64,000 bases of DNA from Cavia porcellus. Taxonomy: Eukaryota > Chordata > Mammalia > Rodentia > Caviidae. Shown here piece by piece: positions 34,823-47,527 of the stretch. Every line of letters starts with the position of its first letter. The first letter of the stretch is position 1. Below the pieces are notes generated by a model, which worked only from the letters and a program-made list of their open reading frames with translations, ran no database searches and had not been told where the DNA came from. The position numbers and the translations under genes are program-made. Location of the stretch: contig NW_026947484.1 in assembly GCF_034190915.1 (NCBI RefSeq), positions 84,577,982-84,641,981 of the forward strand. Reading direction: 5' to 3'.

Positions 34823-37800
34823 AAGATTTTTTTTTACAATTAATATTTGCATTTTTAAATGGAACTGTGCATGCCTAGTAAATTTCCAGTCACAATATAA
34901 TCCTAACTCTTGATAAAGTTACATTCCGTAAGTCTTATATTGTTAGTCTTGAAAATGTTTATAAAACTTCAGTGGAGTTATAGAATTTCAAGGCAGTTTA
35001 AATATGGGCTTTTGTCGTATAATGATTAAAAATAGCCCCTTTCCCAGCAGCGACTCTTAAAACTTTTTTTTTTTCACAGTAATGAGCCTATTCAGAACAT
35101 TGGACAGCGCCTGACACACTTGTGGAGTGTGGAGTTTGTGCGGTGACTAGGCACAGAGAATGACATAGATATATAACTTCCTGTAATAAATGTTACATTT
35201 TCAAAAACTCCCAGGCAGAGAGAATCTAAACAAAAACCTAATAAAATCAGCCATTTGGGGAAAGTCTATGATCCATTCTAGAATGATGTTTTCTTTCGTA
35301 TTTGGGGCAAATACAATATTGCTCTTTCAGAATAAGTCTAAGTGCAGTATTATTTACTTTCATGCTTAAAACTCCTTTCAGCTTCAGGTGGATTGTGGGA
35401 AGACCCACTGAAACACTTAAAATTAATTCTCTCTTTAGTCATATACTTTCTGCCAGACTTATACTGTAGGTCCTGAGAGTCTCTTTTCTCTGAGTTCACC
35501 TCTGGAATTCTCTAGTTTAAGAAAGTAATGCCTCTGTAAAATATTTACTGTTAGATTAAACTTTTATTTGACATGAGGAAGGTTAATAGTGTTTGGGATA
35601 AAAACAAAACCCCAGGCTCACTATTGTTATAAACTAGCAGACATTAACCCACTTTCACATCCTTTTATGTCTCAGAAACTACACAGCTTTTTAAATGTGT
35701 ACAGTATTTCCCATTGTAGAGCACAGCTCTTAATGGATGATAGGAACTAAAGCAGACCAAAGTATTGAAACAGTGATCGTTTATTCATGACTCTATGCTG
35801 CTATGGATTTCTGCACCATCATACTGTATTTATAAATGTGTTCCTTTTTTGCTTTTAAAACAGATTCATATTATTATTGTTAAAAGTATAACGTGCAATA
35901 AATATAAGAATGAAAAATTATCTAGTATTCACAGATTTCTGTATTTAATGGCTACCGCATTACTCTTAGCCTGCATGGGAAGTTGAAATGTGTGCATAAA
36001 ATAGGAACAATCTGATTAGAAAATTAAGCATAATGGCAATTTTACTCTCTTATAGCTTACATGAAAAACTATGATTCGAGAATATTAGAGATACTACCTT
36101 GGTGCATTGGGCTAGGCCCTCAATTTGTTTTACCATTGTGAGGAACATAGCTTCATTTGAGTTTGTGTGGAGGAGACAGTCATGGTTGTGTTTGCTACGC
36201 AATGTGGGAGTTTGCCAATAGAAGCAAAACATTGCTCAACACTTGTTTGCAAGTTGAATTGTTTGGAAACAGAAGCATCCACGAACTGAATTTCTACCTT
36301 ATATTTAGCACAAATTCATAGTAGTGTGAAAAAGGTAATGCATACAACAATGAATCATGTACATATTTGTTGGGGACAGGGAGAAATAAACTATAATGCC
36401 CTGGATTATATCAAACAGGTGATATTTTAGTTCATTGCTTGGGTGTTGGCTTGAGATTGTTAATTTTCTTTTATCTTCTGAAATTTAAAAACATTTAGCA
36501 AGAATATGCATATTCTTTCATACAAGTTGAATGTTGCACATTTTAAAAATGTGAATGGCCACCTTTGTATTTGATAAATGTCTATGGACTCTTTCTTAGG
36601 ATATAGTGGTTATTTTGTAAAACAATACCAGAAGGTGTACCTGCCTGGGTGGACATGGACATAAGTAATATCATTTTTTTTTTTGTTAAAGTCCAAGTGA
36701 CACAGTGCAAAGTAGGGGAACAATGTCTGCTTGCCCTACTATTTGGCAGGTAGCGCATATTTGCTTATAGGATGTATTTCTACAGTTGTAATTATGTTTT
36801 TAAGAATAAAAATATTTCACACTAGGAAACAGCATAGGTGTTACTGGAAGCTTCAAGCTGTGTAATGGAAGTGAGGATTACTTTTTTATGGCCCATGGTT
36901 TCTATGAATAGAATTAACCAGACACCAATTATCACCTCATTGAAAGGATAAGTCACTGTGACATCTACAGCTGAGATCAAACTCATTGCTTCTGCAATGC
37001 AAATTAATTAGAGTTGGAGAGAGCTATATTGAAGGTTTAGGAAGCACTGCAAATTTGAAAAGTCTATATTTCAAGCAACTCAGGGGAAAAATGTGTTCCA
37101 ATTAGTTTATAATGTTAATGTGCAATAATTTTATTTATATAAAAGTGCTTTAAGGAAGTAGTTTTAAAAATATTAAAACAGCTATAAAATTACCCTCTTT
37201 TTTGCGATGACTATAATTGAAGAGAAATACAACTTCAGAAAATATATTATTTACCTATTTTTAATTGCCATATAGGCTGTACAAAAGGGTTTATCTTTAC
37301 TTGAAAGCATGTGTTCCTGGGTAGTGAATAAAGAGACACGGTTGGCTTCTTACCATAGCTGAAAAACGTATCACATAAATATGCCTACCAGCCTATTTGA
37401 ACACAGCAGTAGGCATTACCATCTGCTCCCAAATATGCCTGCAACCCTGTAGCTCTTCCATGTTGGCACCAGAACTGATAGGGAAGAGCACGATGTCCTA
37501 AGATACACTGATTTCTGAAAAGGGCCTCGAAATTATTTCTGTGGTGACACAGAGTTGTATAAATAGCTGGGCTTCCTTCACCAGCCACTGACATCTTCTT
37601 CGGGGAATGCCATCCTCTCCTCCTTCAATGCTGGGACAGGGTGACATGACCTAGGAAACTTAGCATCCTATTGGAATGAGCAGATAGAGGACTGTTTTGG
37701 AAAATGACCTCTACATTTATCATTTATTTGTTTGTGCCAGAAAATGAAAAAAAAAAAACCATAAATTTTATGACAAAAATGGTTAATAGTACTAGCACTG

Positions 37801-39672
37801 TGACCAGTAAGATAAAATGTCCTCAGGAAACAGATGTCATATATTGAAGGGAATGTTCCTGTCACAGGGACATTTTTAGACAGGTCCATCTTCAGAATGA
37901 CATACTGATAGTGATACGAGCTGAGGATCCTTAATAAGTGTAATATATAATTCCTAATCTTTAAATGGTGTTGATCTCATAGTACTAATTTTGATTGTAG
38001 TAGCTGCACCGAGTTTATAACTATGCACAGAAATTTGTTTGCTGAAGAATTCACAATACATGAATTTGATTTCATAAAAATATAGTAACCTAGATACGAC
38101 AAAAGGTATTTTGTTAATTTTTTGTATCTGTTCATTAACAGAGAACAAAAATGAGAAACATGTTTTAATAAGTTATGTCAGATTGTGCATGAAAACAATA
38201 TGACATTTGGAACAATTAGCTATCATAAAACATGAAAGAATAGCAAGAGAACAGGAGCTTCCACAGATAAAGAATAAGGAGGATGACAAATAAACAACTG
38301 GCATTTTAGATACTGTGAAGAATCCCTCCAAAACCTCTAAGCTGAAACAGATGCTTGAGTGCATTCACAATTTAGGATATTAGGTAGACAGGTTTTCTTA
38401 TTGTTAAGAAGACAGATAAGTATTAATTGTAGTGAGAAGATGTTCATTTGAAGTCAGTTGCATAAAAATCCATCTGCACAAATATGATTAGCATCCTTAC
38501 CTCCCATGACATGAAGAATGAGGACAGATGACAAAGACAGAAAGTATGCTTGAGGTACAGAGCAGAGTATGACGACAAACCAAAGAATTTGCACAAGATC
38601 GTCATGATTGACATTTTAAAAACAGAAAATATTAAAAGAATTGTTATCACTGTAGCACTTGATTTAAACATTTCAAAAGCACTAAAACCACATCATGATA
38701 GAAAACAAGTTGAAGTTATGGACTTGAAACATCACACATGCTTTTCAGGTATGCATGCTTCCTCATTGAATATTCCTAAATAACCATGATCATCTCACAA
38801 GCATAATATTTTTACTTTAACACTTTCTGTAGGAGGAATTTACTTCTTAGTTATACATATAGAAAATCTTATGTCAACTATAGAATACTACAATTATTTA
38901 AAATTTTAATATTTTCCCTTACTGAACTATCATGAATAATTGAAGTTAAGTACTGATATGAAAAGAACAAAACCACAACTCTTCAGGTGTTGACTTGATT
39001 TAGTGCTTATGATACATGATCAAAAATGAACCATCTGCCAGGATAAAAATACACTGCTCAGTGTTCACAGTTAAGCATAGAGTTGCCTTTGAAATTGACG
39101 CATTTACTAGAACTTTTATATAAATATTGGAGATCACACTTAGAGATTTTATTACATATATTTTATAAATATCTAAATTGCTAGCTGCTGTGTAAGTTTA
39201 ATATCTTTTTATATTTAAGAAAATCTTACACTGGATTATTTCCTGTCATCTAGACATGAAAACAGAAAGAAGAAGTCACTTTGTGCCTGCCTTTCTTTTT
39301 GAATTTATCATTCTAAGACCACCAACAGGTAGTGTCTGTGTAGGGTAATGATCTAAGTGGAAGAAAATGGCCAATTTGAGCCACTGAACCAGAATCATGC
39401 TGCTTGAACTGTGGCATCTTCCAAGTCACTTAAAGGTAACTGCCAGCAAAGGGGTGTTGAGAGCCGTGGCTGTCAGCCACTTGGCCTTCACCAGCATGGA
39501 AGCCAGATCTGCTCCAAGAGCCTAATCATCATCAATCAGAAAGATAACTACTCACCCTCTCACTGAATTGGAACTGAAAGACTTGCTTTCCCATTATGGT
39601 TGCTCACTACATAGATAATTTAACCCATGCAGAAAAACATTTACCAATGACAGTATTTTCTTGAATAAACAG
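34823..39672. other. Unannotated intergenic sequence
   Basis: The longest stretch (4.85 kb) with no repeat family I can name. 37385-37640 is less AT-rich and holds a 69-codon minus-strand frame without recognisable domains. 37860-38780 is AT-rich unique-looking DNA. No splice-framed exon evidence. Confidence 0.55.
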
Positions 39673-40070
39673 TGTCTTAGTTACTTTTTTTCATTGCTGA
39701 GACAAAATACTCACCAAGTTAAGGGAAAAAAAAAGTTTGTTTGGCTCCCAGTTTGTAGAGGTATAGTTGGCTGGCTCTGAGACAGGGTAGCTTGGCAAAG
39801 GGGCATCATGGAGAAGAAACAGTTCATGGCAAGCAAGAGAGATAAAACAAGTCCCTTTCTGTCCCTTATTTTGTATCCAGGCTACTGGGATTAGGGTGGT
39901 GCCAAACCAATAAGCAGATTGATTTAGTAATAGAACACCCTTAGTCCTAGCACCGGTGATCCTCGGATTATACCATACATCATTCACACGCTCTAGATTC
40001 AACCACTTCTGAAAAAGTTCCACCTATGATTGCATGAGGCACGAGGGAGATACTAGACACAACCACAACA
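39673..40070 (-). mobile_element. Solo MaLR LTR, antisense
   Basis: 398 bp. On the minus strand it starts TGTTGTGGTTGTGTCTAGTATC and passes CTCATGCAATCATAGGTGG, ACTTTTTCAGAAGTGG, GCTAGGACTAAGGGTG, GTAGCCTGGATACAAAATAAGG, and TGCCATGAACTGTTTCTTCTC. It ends GTAACTAAGACA. The same succession of blocks occurs in the LTRs at 47130, 48977 and 54888, so it is one subfamily. No internal region is attached on either side. Confidence 0.88.
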
Positions 40071-40510
40071 GATTACAATTGTGTATGATATGTGGTAATT
40101 TATAGAAGGTACTTAAGAATGACTCTAAGCCACTGATACAGGGGAAAAGACATGTAACTCGCAACCTGCTAGATCTCAGATATGCTGAGTTTGTGTTTCT
40201 AGAAATTGAAGAGTGAATTCAATGGAACAATGGAGGGTAAGAGTAGAAAAATTCATTAAGATATAGAAATAGGGGATAGCAATGGGGACTAGGAATAGCT
40301 CCTGAGACAGGCGGGGTTCTCACATGGATTCCCAATAAGCCCACTACTCTGAGAAAGTTTTATAGACCAAAGTGAGAAGGTGAGTATAATGGGGGTCAAA
40401 ACTATAGTGACTCAATAATATTAAAAGTATAGCCACTTGGCTAATATTGATCCAACAGTATTAAGGACATATAGATAACAGTATTAATCTTGGTCAATAA
40501 TCTATAATTT

Positions 40511-40600
40511 TAGCTCTTGTCTTTAGTCTTAGCTGTTTTAGTCTTAGTCTTGGTCTTGGTCTTATTCTTGGTAGACTTAGTTTTAGTCTTAGTGGTGGGA
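40511..40600. repeat. CTTAG/(GTCTTA)n-rich imperfect repeat
   Basis: Repeated TTAGTCTT, GGTCTT and TTAGTTTTAGTCTTAG units. A second tract of the same hexamer occurs at 56108-56160. Confidence 0.85.
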
Positions 40601-42030
40601 TAGGATGTCCCTCCTCTCTTGACATACTGGTTTATTTAGATAGGAAATCTCCAAATGATGGTATCAATAATCTTCAGCTTCCATTTTTGCATCGTATCTA
40701 AATCTGGCCACGGTGACTTTATTCGTTTTCAGATGCATCTCCAGCCACAATTTTATTATGTGTTTTCTTACTCTGCACGCATGGCCTAACTCTGACTGCC
40801 TAGAATATTTCTGCCTAACTTAGCTGTCTATAGTATAACTGTATAAGTTAATATATTTAGAAAACTAGATTGATGTAAATTTCCCCCCAATTTTAAGACA
40901 CAATGCTCTGAGGAAAATAATGGAATACAAAGAAAATAGTGACACAAGAAAAATTTATCAGTTGCTATTTGTAGTTTGAATTCTAAGAAATTAATGCTAT
41001 GATTTTAAAAAAACTGATATTTTTTTTCCAACTGAAAGCAAAGGGAGGTAATAATTTGATTTGTATCTGCCTTTGGCTTGTATGTTTACTATTTACCTGT
41101 TATTCTCATCTGGTTCTTATTTGTGAAATCCTCTAGTAATCCGGAAGATCTAAAATACATTTCATTTGTCAGTATTCTTTTGTCTCCTAGAAACTAGAAA
41201 CCTGCTAGTTCTTTTGCAGTTACCTTGCCAGTGACAGATATTCCAAGTTTTTCTTTGTTTAGCTTATCTAAGTTTTAAAATCCAATCAGTATTAATTTCT
41301 ACTGGTGTATCCTCAGATACAATTTGAGAAAAAGAGCTTAAGGGAACTCAATTAGTCACCAACTATCATTATAAAAGAGATTTCTTCAGTTTTTTTCACG
41401 GTACCAGTGTAATAGCTAGCATAAAGTTATTTTAGGTAGCAGAGTTATGTAGAAATATTATAGGCAATCAGAGAGGGCTAGACTTTTGAAAGAGTCAGTG
41501 CACAAGACAAGCACGCATTACAGCTACGGGTGGAGCTGCATTCACTGAAGGACAGGTGTCAAGACAAAGATGGAATGACTATGCCTAAATAAACAATAAG
41601 GATGATATTCTAAATAGGTATCAATCACCTGGGTGGGGAACCAAGACCTCCCTGATCCATCCCTTCCAAGAAAGGCCCTTGTTCTTCCCATGTACACTTG
41701 GTACATGACTTTCTACTCCTTTAAGTTAGTATCTCCTAAGCGACTATTCTGGTAATCATTTTGGTTGCCCGTTGCTTTGGTTCACCTTCTACCAACCTCA
41801 ATGTTTTGTACACATCTTGTTATTTTGTTCTGTAAAATTTCCTTTGAGAAGCAGGCTCATTGCAAACCCTGTTCCAGGTCTCCTCTTTTCTTTCTTAGGT
41901 GGGAGCTGTCTTTTCTCAGTATTTCCTACTCTTAACCTCCTTCGATCTTCAATATTCATTCTTCAACTTTGGGAAACATGAAGCTGTCATATCAGATGTC
42001 TAGCAGGTTGTGAATTACAATATTTCCCCT
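40601..42030. other. Unassigned sequence left of the mitochondrial insertion
   Basis: 41400-41985 has an LTR-like look: AATAAACAATAAGG at about 41590 as a possible polyadenylation area, pyrimidine-rich 3' half, and an ACTTTGGGAAACA end. No family could be named. 40601-41400 shows nothing. Confidence 0.35.
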
Positions 42031-42044
42031 ACCATTTGGAGGTC

Positions 42045-42790
42045 TTACTTACCATACAACATGTATCAGTACATAACATGTATAATAGGACATAAACCAT
42101 TATATGTATAATCAACATTAAATTATTATCCCCACGGATATCAAGCAAGTACATAACCCTACACACGTACATAAACCATTCACAACTAATTCCACACAAA
42201 AAGCACCACAATATGACCATTCTTTACCAAAGACCATGATTCTATCTGACATAAGACATCCTATCCATCATTAGACATGCACCATTAAGTCGAATCAATC
42301 CTCACCAACATGACTATCCCCTTCCCCTAATCAACCTCATAATCTACCATCCTCCGCGAAACCAGCAACTCGCTAAACAGGGATCCCTCTGCTCTCCCTG
42401 GGCCCATAACATGTGAGGGTTTCTAAACATGATCTTGAAAAGACATCTGGTTCTTACTTCAGGGCCACACCCTTAAAACCACTCATTTGTTCCCCTTAAA
42501 TAAGACATCTCGATGGAATAATGACTAGACTGGCCCATGATCAACATAACTGTGATTTCATGCATTTGGTATCTTTTAATTTTAGGGGATGTCAGGGCTC
42601 ACCATCACCATCAAAGGCGTGGATCCCATTCAATTCAGTTGAAGCTGCACTTATGAATGAAGTATCCTTGTTCCACATAGGGAGAGATCAGTGTGTTCTT
42701 TTAATGCTTCTAGGACATAATCTTTTAACGTGTATGGATACACAATGTTACTCTTTGAATTTTCTCGGGCCAATGCCTTCAGAAAAAAAT
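42045..42790 (+). pseudogene. NUMT: nuclear copy of the mitochondrial control region (D-loop)
   Basis: Runs in the reference (L-strand) direction through the control region. First comes the termination-associated domain with repeated GTACATAA/ACATAAACCAT motifs and ATTAAATTATTATCCCCACGGATAT. Then the central conserved domain, with GTGAGGGTTTCTAAACATGA and CTTGAAAAGACATCTGGTTC near 42413-42470, CCCTTAAATAAGACATCTCG at 42492-42511, and CATGCATTTGGTATCTTTTA. Then CSB1-like TTTTAATGCTTCTAGGACAT at 42700-42719. CSB2 (C-rich) and CSB3 are not seen, so the copy stops before them or is diverged there. It acts on nothing in the nucleus; the original region controls mitochondrial DNA replication and transcription. 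Ends are approximate. Confidence 0.95.
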
Positions 42791-43194
42791 TGTTCTTTAG
42801 CTTTGTGCTAGAGTGAAAATGGGACAATCTTGGCATAGTATTACAGAGTTAAAGCAAACAACACATAAGCAAGTATGTGATGACATTGTATAAGTTCAAT
42901 GAAAACATCTTTTAAAGAAAGTAACTGACCATAGTAGTTCTTGGTTAAACATCATAAATAAAAATGACATAGAAAAAAATAAACTTGGATGGGAGTATTT
43001 TTTTCTTCTGTATTACAGCCTCTGCTTTATAAGAAAAGAGAAAAAAATGTCAATAAGCCTTCTGTAGTGTTTGTAGGTACCAATACTTCATTGGAAGATG
43101 TAGCATTTCTCCTACATTCCAAGCCATGTGTTTTGTAAATTGATTTTGGAAGAACAAAAAAGCAACTTTGACTATCAAGTAGAGTGGGATACAG
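42791..43194. other. Unannotated sequence right of the NUMT
   Basis: AT-rich with no tRNA-Phe or 12S rRNA similarity noticed, so the mitochondrial copy does not visibly continue. Confidence 0.55.
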
Positions 43195-43365
43195 TAATTT
43201 TTTCCTACAATTGGCTAAATAGTAGAGATTTTGGGCCTTGTGGGCCAGTCTGTTTCACTACCATTCGACCCTGCTGTTGTTGTATTAAAGTAGCCTAACA
43301 ACAGTGAGTGAATTGGAAATGGTCCTGTTCCAATAAGACTTTATTTATGAGCACTTAAATTTTAA
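43195..43365 (+). mobile_element. hAT-like DNA transposon fossil
   Basis: AAATAGTAGAGATTTTGGGCCTTGTGGGCCAGTCTGTTTCACTACCATTCGACCC, then GTAGCCTAACAACAGTGAGTGAATTGG and TCCTGTTCCAATAAGACTTTATTTA. Same family as 33607-33692 and, in reverse, 51803-51975. Confidence 0.75.
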
Positions 43366-43844
43366 ATTCATATAATCTTCTTATGCCATAAAATAATAGT
43401 ATTTTTTGGAATTTTTTTTCAAGAAATTTAAACTATAAGAACCATTAGATCACAGAGTCTATAATAACAGAAAATAAAGTAGGCAGATATTGTTCTAAGA
43501 TGGACTTTGCCATCAGACAGTAGTATGCTGATTGTTGAAATGGACAGTGAAATGTGGGTTTATATACATGCCATTCCTCTTTAGGTCAGTGGTTTTAAAG
43601 GCTGTTTAATGGTAACAGGTTGTATAAAAAGAGTTCTTCCCAAAGATGATCAATCTTTTTGAAGATTTTTATTAAATTCCAGTGCTGTCTGCCAAAACAA
43701 GGATTAGAGGAGCCATGTTTCATAGTAGCTTGCCAAAGCCTCTAGAAACAAGAGCTAGAAGATAAGCATTCTGGTCAGTCTTATTGAATTAGGTGGTGCT
43801 CAGTGTCATTTTGTTCACTTCTTGCCTCATATTAAACTACTCAT

Positions 43845-44140
43845 TCATTTGTTCATTACTTGGTCTCCTCTGTTCATACTGTCATTCCCCATTAAATGCC
43901 AAATGCTTTTCTAAGCACAATGAACAAGTACACTAGATATGATTACTGAATTTCAAGATCCAGTAATAGTCGTGAGACAAACTGCTGGCTACTTCCCATC
44001 CTAATGAGTACGAGGCACAAGAATAGAATTGCAAACACTATAGAAGAGAAAGGAAATACACAAAGTAACAATGAATATTTCCCAGGAAAAAACTGTTTTA
44101 TGCATCTCAAGGAGACCCCTTATAGCTAACAGCCTGAGAT
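43845..44140 (-). mobile_element. L2 LINE 3' end, reversed
   Basis: ACTCATTCATTTGTTCATTACT...AAATGCCAAATGCTTTTCTAAGCACAATGAACAAG parallels reversed L2 ('cattcattcaacaaatatttattg...gccaggcactgtgctaggc...gtgaacaaga'). Confidence 0.65.
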
Positions 44141-44224
44141 AACAGATGCACTATTTATCTGTAAAATACGTAGCAGTTATCTGTTTACACTAGGGACACA
44201 GATGTCAGGAATAAAAGATATATT

Positions 44225-44400
44225 AATGTTAATTTGTTAGGTATTTTATGTTTTAACTGATGAGGAAAAAGTGGTCTTGAAAGGAAAATGGAAAAGTTCA
44301 AGGTCACCCAAGTCTTTAAGATGCTCTTATAAAGCTATTCTGTGCCAATTCAGCAGTTTCTGCTTCACTCAGCCTTCCTTGCCTCTCCTGTAGCCTTTTA
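44225..44400 (-). mobile_element. MIR SINE fragment
   Basis: AACTGATGAGGAAAAAGTGGTCTTGAAAGG, then AAGGTCACCCAAGTCTTTAAG: reversed MIR core blocks. Confidence 0.65.
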
Positions 44401-45325
44401 CTGATTATACATTGTTTATTCTCTATGCAAATTCTTTAAGTCAACTTGCAGAGCTCTTATCTTTTCTTCAGTAATTCCTTAATGACTGTAGTTGATAAAA
44501 TTGAGAAAATGCAATTGGAAATAATGCTCCAAAGACGTTCTCCATTTTGTGGATTTTCTGCTGATCCAAAGTAAAAGCACAATTACCTCAGCTCTCAGAC
44601 TCAGCACACTGTGTTCTTCATTCCAGGTTACTCCATAAATTGCAATTATCGTCATTTGTGGTGCTCACAAGATTATAGGTGACTGAGTACTTCATCAAGT
44701 GAGATCAGAATTTCCCATGGCACAAAACAAAACACTTGTATAATGATCTAGGAGAGGGGATTAAACATACTGAATGAGAGAGCTACACACTGAAAATGTT
44801 TAGGGGATTATCAGTTTAGCTTTTCAAATCCATTCAACTGAAGTGAAATTGATACAGCTCTACTTAAGTTTCATTACCGTTTTGGGGTTTAAACTTTTAC
44901 AGTTCTGACTTCCTGCTATTCAAAGCTTCTGCTGCTTCTAACTCTAGAAAGCAATATCCACCCTTTCTATTTGGCAGTCACACCATCTAGCGTTATCTCA
45001 GGTGCACTTGGGATGTAACAGTAAAGGAGAAATGCATATTCCTAAGGCATAACCTCCCTGGACCAGCAGGACCTTGCAGTTTTTCGCATTCCTTTTCAAA
45101 GTAGGCTCTGTGGCTGGGATTCCTGGAAGAATTTCAGAATTTGATATACTGATTACAATTTCATTCATTGTCATTTTTGTCACTTAATAGGTCACAATAT
45201 CCTGGGACTTCAGATACATTAATTCATTAAATGCACAGACTTCAATGAAGTAGTCATTATTATTGTCATGCCGTTCAATCTGTCATGAAGGGAAGTGTAT
45301 AGAATTTGGTTTTTAAGGTTATAAT
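44401..45325. other. Unannotated intergenic sequence
   Basis: Nothing recognised. Confidence 0.6.
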
Positions 45326-45329
45326 AATA

Positions 45330-45490
45330 TCAGTAACAATCACAGTGATAGGCATATACTACTTGCTACTAGGGATTCATTTAAGTATGTTACATGTATT
45401 AATTTATTTGTCTAGCATCCATAAAAGTTATGATCCTCATTTTGAGGTTATAAACTATGTTTAAATATTATGCCTGTGTCATAACTAATT
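45330..45490 (-). mobile_element. MIR SINE fragment
   Basis: CAGTGATAGGCATATACTACTTGC, ATTAATTTATTTGTCTAGCATCCATAAAAGTTATGATCCTCATTTTGAGG: reversed MIR 3' half, diverged. Confidence 0.6.
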
Positions 45491-47129
45491 AACATGAGTA
45501 TGAACTTATGCAATATCTGAGGGAACTCATGTATACATAGTGCTCACTACAGTGAAGCTTTCAAAACAGGCAGCCAGTGGAAGAATATTCACTGCTGTTC
45601 CCAATCTACTATATTCCACAGAAAAGAAGTCTCATCTTCAGAGGCCTCCCTTACTTTAATGAGGGGCATTATTTGCAAATAATGCTTAAGAAATGATTGA
45701 TGAAACACTATTTATTGGCTTAAATGTTCATTGATTTTTATTCAATGTATGATAGTTTTTCTTTATCCATATTTTCTTCTGGAAACATAGCCCATATTCT
45801 TCCCAATGGGTTTGAATTGCTATGTTATATCACTCACTGTTTTTAAGAATATTCAAACATAGAGCAACATTAAGGAATGAGGCATGTGAATCCAGGGACC
45901 AGATGTCTACATCCTTGGTAGAAACCTAAGACCTGACTTTGAAATGGTCTGGGTACCCCTACTTACTTAGCATAATTGCTACCATACTGCATCCTGCAGA
46001 TAAAATATCAGTTGCAGTTTTCTCAAGCAAATTTTTATATGTGTGGCATTAAAACACTAGGGAAACACTTATAAAATAAATCTTGTGCTTGTTTGTGAAT
46101 AAATGTTTGTATTATGACCACATTTCATATGTTAGCCTGTTTTTTTGTGTGGCTTGGTTGTTTTTAGTATGAGCCTGTTTTAGTGGAACTTGGTGGGAAC
46201 CTGCTTGAAATTTTACCCAAACTCTAATACTAGAATTTTTGTGTACTACATGGAAACTACAAATTGTGAATAACCAGTTGCCTTACATCAGTTGGCAGCA
46301 GCAATCTATGAGAGCATGATACATGTGAGCACTTACACCCACATACACAAACACACCCAGGATAATGGTGAAGCAGGTCTGACGAGGCAGGAGACAGAAC
46401 AAAACCGTAACATGTTTCTATATGGGATAACTTATTCTTCTCCCTGACAGTGGAATGTTTTGCATGCACAAATTCTCCTGAGTTTCTTCCTGGTCATTGG
46501 GCCGTTTGTCTTGATTCAGAGATGGTAGCATGTTTTTTATGATACATACTAAGCTATGTTTGTTCATATACCATCACCTTCAGGACTGATGGCTACGCTG
46601 CCCTCTCCTTCAGTCTATCAGCTGAAATGTCTTTATTTGTTCTTTAAAAGCCTGTGCTGTGTATATTTCATGGGGAAAATTTCATTTAAATGCTTTTACT
46701 TTTCATGGGTGACACATGCTCACCACTTTTAGCTGTCAAAATTTCCATCATTATTACAGTTCCCATGAGTTCCTCTCCTTTCTCTAATATTGCTGTGTTT
46801 CTTCCTCATGTCTTTAAGGTAAGAAATCCATTTAGTACATAATGTAAAAATATTTTTTGTGAACTGGAAGGACTTATATCATCTAAGCCTTTAGTGCTGT
46901 TCTAAAAGTTAAATTCTTTGCATTTGGCTACATCAATGAAGAACTCTTTCCTTGGAATACTATTTCTTATTTTTTTCCCATGGGTTCAATTATAATCTCT
47001 TTCAAATAGGAGTCAAGCTAGATAGTGGAAATAAGATAAATTTTTGTTTGGTACAGCAGAGTAAATAAACTTAATAAGAACTGCAACTCGTTTACATAGA
47101 TTGCTCTCTATTACAATAACAACCAAAAG
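45491..47129. other. Unannotated intergenic sequence
   Basis: Nothing recognised beyond low-complexity T-rich patches. Confidence 0.6.
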
Positions 47130-47527
47130 TGTTATGGTTTGTGTCTATGTCCCCCCAAAGGCTCATGTAGTGATAGGTTGGGTTTTTCAGAGGTGGCTGG
47201 ATAAGACTATTTGATGCAGGGATTGATTAATAATGTAATGATAGGATCAAGGGTACTAGGACTAAGGGTGTGAGTGGTACCCACTCTAAGTAGCCTGGAT
47301 AAAATATAAGGTATAGGAAGAGCTGAGGTTGACTCCTTTGTTGCTTTGCCACCTTTTGCCCACTATGAACTGTTTATCCTCTGGGATAAAAGTTTACCAT
47401 GTCACTTGGCTTGGAGCCAGGTGATTATAGACTGAAACTTATACAAACTGTGAAATAAATAAATCTTTTCCATTCTAACTCTAGGTGTTGAGTATTTTGT
47501 CTCAGTGACAAGAGAAAAATAATGACA
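47130..47527 (+). repeat. 5' LTR of the sense MaLR
   Basis: 398 bp, TGTTATGGTTTGTGTCTATG to AGAAAAATAATGACA. AATAAATAAATC near 47455 is a likely polyadenylation signal. Contains GTAGCCTGGATAAAATATAAGG, shared with the copies at 39673 and 54888. Confidence 0.88.

Noticed and set aside
37385..37594. Possible processed pseudogene on the minus strand
   Set aside because: The 69-residue frame resembles no protein I recognise, and there is no poly(A) or target-site duplication.
41400..41985. Retroviral LTR beside the NUMT
   Set aside because: It has an LTR-like feel, but no paired LTR, primer-binding site or recognised family, so it is kept only as unassigned sequence.
42521..42811. 96-codon plus-strand open frame
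   Set aside because: Lies within the mitochondrial control-region copy, which is non-coding in mtDNA.
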